Positions 59,127-64,000 of a DNA stretch of 64,000 bases are shown here, in pieces. Location of the stretch: NCBI GenBank assembly GCA_028278425.1, contig JANQEJ010000037.1:97112-161111 (forward strand), given 5' to 3'. The notes beneath the pieces are model-generated. The model worked only from the letters and a program-made list of their open reading frames with translations, made no database searches and had not been told where the DNA came from. How positions within the stretch are numbered: position 1 is the first letter of the stretch; each line of letters begins with the position of its first letter. Source of the DNA: Planctomycetota bacterium (GTDB lineage Bacteria > Planctomycetota > UBA1135 > GCA-002686595). A program made the translations under genes and the position numbers.

Positions 59127-61141
59127 CGGAGATCCACCTCGAGGAGCGCCCCTGGATTCTCTCCAAGCTGGGCCCGCCGAGCCGGCTCCCGCGCTTCCGC
59201 TTCCAGGATCCCGATCTCCTGCTCTGGGGTCACGAGGGCATGGGCGACGCCGACCGCGAGCGCATGTTCCCGAACTGCAAGCCGTTCGTGATGCCCTACC
59301 CGCTGCTCGAGAGCTACGACCGGAGCCACCGGCAAGGCAACGTGCCCGTGATCCGGATGGAGAACGAGCGCCTGCGCTGCCTCTTCTACCCGACGCTCGG
59401 CGGCAGGCTGGCGTCGCTCTTCGACAAGCAACGGGAGCGCGAGCTCCTGTTCGACAACCCGGTCTTCCAGCCGGCGAACCTCGGCATCCGCAACGCCTGG
59501 TTCTCGGGCGGCGCGGAGTGGAACACGCCCGTCTACGGCCACAACGCGCACACATGCAGCCCCGTGTTCGTCGCGACGGTGCCGACGCCGCGCGGCCCGC
59601 TGCTGCGGATCTACGACTTCAACCGGACGACCGAGACGGTGTGGCAGGTCGACGTGCTCCTGCCGGACGACGGCGCGCGGCTGTTCGTACACCCCTGCGT
59701 GCGCAACCCGAGCTCGCTCGACGTGGACCTCTTCTGGTGGACCAACGTCGCGGTGCGCGTCGACGAGGACCTGCGCGTCCTGGCCCCGGCGACCTACGGC
59801 ATCGGTCACACCGTCGACCACCACATCCGGCGGATCGAGTACCCGCGCTTCGCGGACTTCGACGGGAGCTATCCCGGCCGGCACCCCGATTCGCGCTCGG
59901 TGTTCCTGAAGCACCCGCGAGCGCCGCGGCCGTACATGGTCGCGATCGACGCGGAGGGCGCAGGCCTCGGCCACGTCTCGACGCGCGAGCTCCACGGACG
60001 CAAGCTCTTCACGTGGGGACGGACGGCCGGCGCGCGCCGCTGGCTCGATTTCCTCTCGCTCCCCGGCCGCGGCGACTACGTCGAGATCCAGGCGGGCCTG
60101 ACGCCGACACAGATGCAGACGGTTCCACTCGCCGCGGGCGGGAGCATCGAGTGGACCGAGTGCTTCGAGCCGTTTGCGATCGATCCCAGCCTCGGCCACG
60201 ACGCCGACTACCAGGCCGCGTGCCGCGCGGTGGAGCGGCGCCTGGCGGACGACGTCCCCGAACGAACGCTGGATGAGCTCGACGCCTTCCTCCGCGCACA
60301 GAAGGACGCGAAGCCCAACGAGGTGCTGTCGCGGGGCGCCGCGTGGGGTGCGCTACAGGAAGAGCTCACCGGCCACGCGGTAAGCCCCGGACTGCGCTTC
60401 GACGCCCCCGCGGGCAAGGAGGAACGCGCGTGGGCGGAGCTCGTGCGGGAAGGACGCTTCTCCGACGCAACGCTGAAGGCCGAACCGATCTCGTGGCAGG
60501 TCACCGACGCTTGGACCGAACGGCTGACGCGCTCGTCGCGGTCGCAGGGAGCCACGTGGCTGCATCACCTCCACCTGGGGATGGCGCACCTCGAGCGCGA
60601 GCGCTTCGATCCGGGTCGGGCGGAGCTCGAGACCTCGCTCGCCCTTCGTCCGAGCGCCGCGGCCCATCGGTGCCTGGCGCTCCTGTTCGAACGAGACGAA
60701 CACCCGCACGACGCCGCCGAGCAATACCGGCGGGCCTGGCCTCTGGCGGACGGGGACGCCGATCTCGCGGTGGAGATCACCCGCTTCCTGTCGAGCTCCG
60801 GCAACGAGCAGGAGCTCGCCGCCTTCCTCGATGGGCTTCCCGCCGGCGTGCGCGAACGCGAGCGCATTCAACTCGCCCTGGCTCAGCTCGGCCTCGCGAA
60901 GGGCGACACGACCAGCGTGCGCGACATCCTGAAGCGGTCCTTCGTCACCATCGCGGAAGGCGAGACGGTATTGAGCGACCTCTGGTTCGGCGTCCACCTC
61001 GTCGAGGCCGAGGCAAGGGAGGGGGAAGCCCTGACCCCGGCGGAGCAAATGCTCGTCAAGCGCAAGTATCCCGTGCCGCCCCTCCTGGACTTCCGTGTAC
61101 GTTCGGAAGTCGGAGAGTTGGGAAGTCGCCAGGGAGAATAG
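59123..61141 (+). CDS. DUF5107-like protein with C-terminal TPR-like region
   Basis: LRCLFYPTLGGRLASLFDKQRERELLFDNPVFQPANLGIRNAWFSGGAEWNTPVYGHNAHTCSPVF; galactose-mutarotase-like; 4-bp overlap. Confidence 0.75.
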   Translation: MTEIHLEERPWILSKLGPPSRLPRFRFQDPDLLLWGHEGMGDADRERMFPNCKPFVMPYPLLESYDRSHRQGNVPVIRMENERLRCLFYPTLGGRLASLFDKQRERELLFDNPVFQPANLGIRNAWFSGGAEWNTPVYGHNAHTCSPVFVATVPTPRGPLLRIYDFNRTTETVWQVDVLLPDDGARLFVHPCVRNPSSLDVDLFWWTNVAVRVDEDLRVLAPATYGIGHTVDHHIRRIEYPRFADFDGSYPGRHPDSRSVFLKHPRAPRPYMVAIDAEGAGLGHVSTRELHGRKLFTWGRTAGARRWLDFLSLPGRGDYVEIQAGLTPTQMQTVPLAAGGSIEWTECFEPFAIDPSLGHDADYQAACRAVERRLADDVPERTLDELDAFLRAQKDAKPNEVLSRGAAWGALQEELTGHAVSPGLRFDAPAGKEERAWAELVREGRFSDATLKAEPISWQVTDAWTERLTRSSRSQGATWLHHLHLGMAHLERERFDPGRAELETSLALRPSAAAHRCLALLFERDEHPHDAAEQYRRAWPLADGDADLAVEITRFLSSSGNEQELAAFLDGLPAGVRERERIQLALAQLGLAKGDTTSVRDILKRSFVTIAEGETVLSDLWFGVHLVEAEAREGEALTPAEQMLVKRKYPVPPLLDFRVRSEVGELGSRQGE

Positions 61142-61145
61142 AACC

Positions 61146-62042
61146 ATGAGACACACGATCCGGATTCTCGCTCTCAGTCTCCTTCTGCCGATCGGATGCG
61201 AAGCGACGCAATTCGAGACGATCGCGCCCGAGCCGGATCGAGAACCGAGGAACGCTTCTCGGGAGCTCCCCTCGTTCCTGCGCGCCTTGTTCGCGCAGGA
61301 GGGACTACACGTGTCCTGCACCTTCTACAAGGGAGAGCTCGGTCTCGACGTCCATACCGAGGAGAAGGACCCCGCGTCTGGCACCTGGGACGTCTACAAC
61401 GAACAGCACTCGGTGTCCTACGATCTCCTGGCGGCGTGCGCGCGCCACGGGAACCAGATCTATCTCGCCGGCATGCAGCGCGACTTCGTCGTCATCGAGG
61501 AATGGACGTTTCCAGAGTGGGAAGGCGGGTACGCCTCCGACCTTCCGGTACCGGGAACGGGCATCGGCGTTCCAACCGCCGTCACCGAGAGCTTCGTGTA
61601 CGTCGCGGGAACGACGTACGTGCCGCAGGCGGCCCGCGGCAAGAAGCCCCATCCGGAGAAGACCGTCGTCTACCAGGGAGCGCACTTCGCCGCCAAGGGC
61701 GTCGCGTGGATGCGCATCGATCCGGAGGGGCGCTTTGCGCTGGTTCTGACCGACACGGACGAGCTGTACCAAGTCCCCTTCGACGACTCGGATGCGGCCA
61801 CCTACCTGTTCGGTCCACAGGAGATCCCGGGCCTCGCGGACGCCTCCTCGATCCAGGGCATCCACAAGCCGGGCGTCGAGCGTCAATACATCCTCTATCA
61901 AGCGCCCATGCCCGGTCAGCCCTGCACGATGCTCCAGGACGCGGACAACGACGGCGTCTTCGAGAGCAACTACGTCACGACCGTGGACACCGTCGACTCG
62001 CTGTTGGCCGCTGGCTGGTACGACCTCTACACAAGGTACTAG
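61146..62042 (+). CDS. hypothetical lipoprotein
   Basis: MRHTIRILALSLLLPIGCEATQ lipobox; 298 aa. Confidence 0.6.
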   Translation: MRHTIRILALSLLLPIGCEATQFETIAPEPDREPRNASRELPSFLRALFAQEGLHVSCTFYKGELGLDVHTEEKDPASGTWDVYNEQHSVSYDLLAACARHGNQIYLAGMQRDFVVIEEWTFPEWEGGYASDLPVPGTGIGVPTAVTESFVYVAGTTYVPQAARGKKPHPEKTVVYQGAHFAAKGVAWMRIDPEGRFALVLTDTDELYQVPFDDSDAATYLFGPQEIPGLADASSIQGIHKPGVERQYILYQAPMPGQPCTMLQDADNDGVFESNYVTTVDTVDSLLAAGWYDLYTRY

Positions 62043-62072
62043 AGCCGCCGCCGTCCGACCTCGGTGATGCAC

Positions 62073-62105
62073 CCAGCGACCGCTGGATTGGAGTGCGGTC
62101 GCTGG
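62073..62105. terminator. bidirectional hairpin between convergent genes
   Basis: Perfect 11-bp stem CCAGCGACCGC / GCGGTCGCTGG, loop tggattggagt, between stops at 62042(+) and 62124(-). Confidence 0.75.
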
Positions 62106-62123
62106 ATGCTCGAGCCGGGGCCG

Positions 62124-63362
62124 TCAGGGCAAGGATGAGCTGCTGACGTTCCCCCAGGGGTCGTTGAGAGCCGCGGCGGTGCCTTCGGTCCCGAAGTCGT
62201 TGCCGGGAACCGCGACGTTGTAGTTGTCGTTGAACTGAGCGACGACGTTCTGAGTGACCGTGTTCGACATTCCCGAAACGAGTATGCCCGTCGTCGGTCC
62301 CGGCGCCCCGCCGGTGTTCAACACGTTGCGAGCGATCACGTTCATCGAAGCTCCGGTCGCGACCGGAACTTCGATGCTCACGGGCCCACACTGCTGCAAG
62401 ATGTTCTCGACGACCACGTTCCTCGACGTCAGCACTTCAATTCCGCCGGAGCACGAGAAGACGGAATTGCCCCGGATGACCGCTTGGCTCGCAGGCCCTG
62501 GCGCGCCTGACGGGTCCAGTCGAATGCCCGCACCGAACTGGTTGATTCCGATGTCGTTGTCCTCGAGAAAGCAACCGTTCCCCGTGATGAGAACCTGTGG
62601 GATGTTGTTCATTGCGACCGCGGCGGAGTTGTTGAGCACGATCACGTTGTCAGTGGCACGGGCATGGTTGCCCAAGTCCAATCCGACGTCGTCGTTCTTC
62701 TCGATGAGACAGTCCTTGACCAGCCCGTCCGTAACTCCGATGCCCACGTTGTTCCGCACTGCGACACATCGCACGAATTCGACGCCGTTCCGGCCCGCGA
62801 AGCCTCGTTTGCCGTTCTCCTCTGCGATGCAATCCGTGACGATCGCGGCCGCCGGTTCGCCCATGGGGCCGGGCGGGATGTCCTGGATGTTGACGCCGTT
62901 CGCGCCGTTGTTGGAGAAGCGCACGTGGTCGATCTGAATACCCGTCGCGCCTATCTCGGAGAGGAGTCCCTCCTCGCCCCAACCCAACACGTTCCCGTTG
63001 AAGACACGAACGTTGTGGAATCCGCTCCTGATCTCGATGCCGTTCTCCGAACCGGAAACTCCCTGAACGGTGAATCCGTTCAGGTCGACGGTCACGTTGT
63101 TCGCGGCGATCGTGATTCCGCCCGTCCCAGACCTCCCGTGCAGGCAGTCCGCAAGGAAGTAGCTGCCGCACTTGTTGATGCGGAACGGAAGGGTGGTGAT
63201 GGGGGTGCGTGTGTCGCCCGCGGCCCCGACCAGGCTCCGTTGGGCGATGGCGGTCCGCGGGCCCAGGGTCCCGATCGTGAAGACGATGAGCGCACCTGCC
63301 ACCAGCATCAGCGCGATCCTCGGTTGGGCGACACGGCGCCGCGCGCGTAGAACGCCATTCAT
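62124..63362 (-). CDS. secreted right-handed parallel beta-helix (NosD-like) protein
   Basis: Signal/TM RIALMLVAGALIVFTIGTLG; GGITIAANNVTVDLNGFTVQGVSGSENGIEI; repeated IxxNxxxxNxxVGIGV-type coils. Confidence 0.82.
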   Translation of the reverse strand: MNGVLRARRRVAQPRIALMLVAGALIVFTIGTLGPRTAIAQRSLVGAAGDTRTPITTLPFRINKCGSYFLADCLHGRSGTGGITIAANNVTVDLNGFTVQGVSGSENGIEIRSGFHNVRVFNGNVLGWGEEGLLSEIGATGIQIDHVRFSNNGANGVNIQDIPPGPMGEPAAAIVTDCIAEENGKRGFAGRNGVEFVRCVAVRNNVGIGVTDGLVKDCLIEKNDDVGLDLGNHARATDNVIVLNNSAAVAMNNIPQVLITGNGCFLEDNDIGINQFGAGIRLDPSGAPGPASQAVIRGNSVFSCSGGIEVLTSRNVVVENILQQCGPVSIEVPVATGASMNVIARNVLNTGGAPGPTTGILVSGMSNTVTQNVVAQFNDNYNVAVPGNDFGTEGTAAALNDPWGNVSSSSLP

Positions 63363-63796
63363 AGCTTCCTCCTTGAAGTTGAATCGAATAGCCGAAAAGA
63401 GCGCCCAGTCTGCTGCCGGAGAAGCGTCGAACGAATGGGACGCTTTTCGTACCGCCGAGCCGGCTTGTTCGCACTCTGAGGTCGTACGATACGGAGAAGG
63501 GTGACCAGCCCCTCGCGGAAGACGACCACGTCCATGTCGCCATCGACGTCGAGCTGCAGGTTCGCGAGATCCGCGTGCCAGACGCCTGGATCCACGGGCG
63601 AGGGACCCCAGTCGCCTTCGACGTTGCCCTGGAACATCACCACCGCGTCCTCGGGGATGTAGCCGACGAGCTCTTGGTCTTCCTCGTCGAGGTCCAGGGC
63701 GACAGACAGTTGTCCCTCTTTCGGCACCACCGTCTTGACGGTCATCGGCACCGTCGAGAGCACGGCGTCGCAGACCAGGTCGCCGTCCAAGTCCAC
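63359..63796 (-). CDS. hypothetical VCBS-like fragment (start uncertain, may extend upstream)
   Basis: MDLDGDLVCDAVLSTVPMTVKTVVPKEG...LQLDVDGDMDVVVFREG; in-frame coding-like sequence continues upstream of 63796. Confidence 0.4.
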   Translation of the reverse strand: MDLDGDLVCDAVLSTVPMTVKTVVPKEGQLSVALDLDEEDQELVGYIPEDAVVMFQGNVEGDWGPSPVDPGVWHADLANLQLDVDGDMDVVVFREGLVTLLRIVRPQSANKPARRYEKRPIRSTLLRQQTGRSFRLFDSTSRRKL

Positions 63797-63840
63797 GAAA
63801 GCGACGTGGTAAACCCCGTCCGGGTGACGATCGTGCTGCT

Positions 63841-64000
63841 CTATGCGACGTTGCCGGCCATCGGAGGGATCGGAACCTGTGCGAGTGGTGCCTGGACGGA
63901 TACGACGAAGTCTTCTACATCGGCAGCCACGAGGTGGATCCGGTCGCTCCCTGGGAGGGCGCGTCCTACCGCGTCAACCGCGGCGGCAGCTTCAACATCA
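63841..64000 (+). pseudogene. C-terminal fragment of formylglycine-generating-enzyme (SUMF1/FGE-sulfatase) domain at window edge; 5' part not found
   Basis: Frame from 63874: NLCEWCLDGYDEVFYIGSHEVDPVAPWEGASYRVNRGGSFNI, matching the SUMF1 NVWEWC...VxRGGSWxx pattern; no recognisable SUMF1 core upstream. Confidence 0.5.

Overview
High-GC bacterial chromosome segment with a Planctomycetota-like gene repertoire: ECF sigma factors, FG-GAP/VCBS and right-handed beta-helix secreted proteins, SGNH hydrolases, DUF5107, and a shared C-terminal beta domain. No rRNA, tRNA, CRISPR array or transposase was recognised. The most interesting locus is a ~4.2 kb cassette (about 17.3-21.5 kb). It carries two tandem radical SAM/SPASM enzymes, a 203-aa precursor-like protein with an uninterrupted (CxxC)n run (CAWCAACATCSTCSVCSACGSC) followed by a hydrophobic helix, and a 47-aa hydrophobic micro-protein. 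The cassette is bracketed by ~63-bp direct repeats that duplicate the divergent promoter/start region of its two neighbours, which suggests an inserted, possibly undescribed RiPP (ribosomally synthesised, modified peptide) system. Other highlights: (i) two paralogous ECF sigma factors fused through a TM helix to extracytoplasmic carboxypeptidase-regulatory-like repeats; (ii) an ECF sigma / TM anti-sigma-like / TPR-CHAT protease operon with overlapping frames; (iii) a ~213-bp-arm inverted repeat between convergent genes; (iv) a 4-bp-overlap operon of two ATP-grasp enzymes and two methyltransferases; (v) a secreted NTAxG-repeat protein ending in an S74-like intramolecular chaperone. All assignments come from reading motifs by eye; no database search was run.
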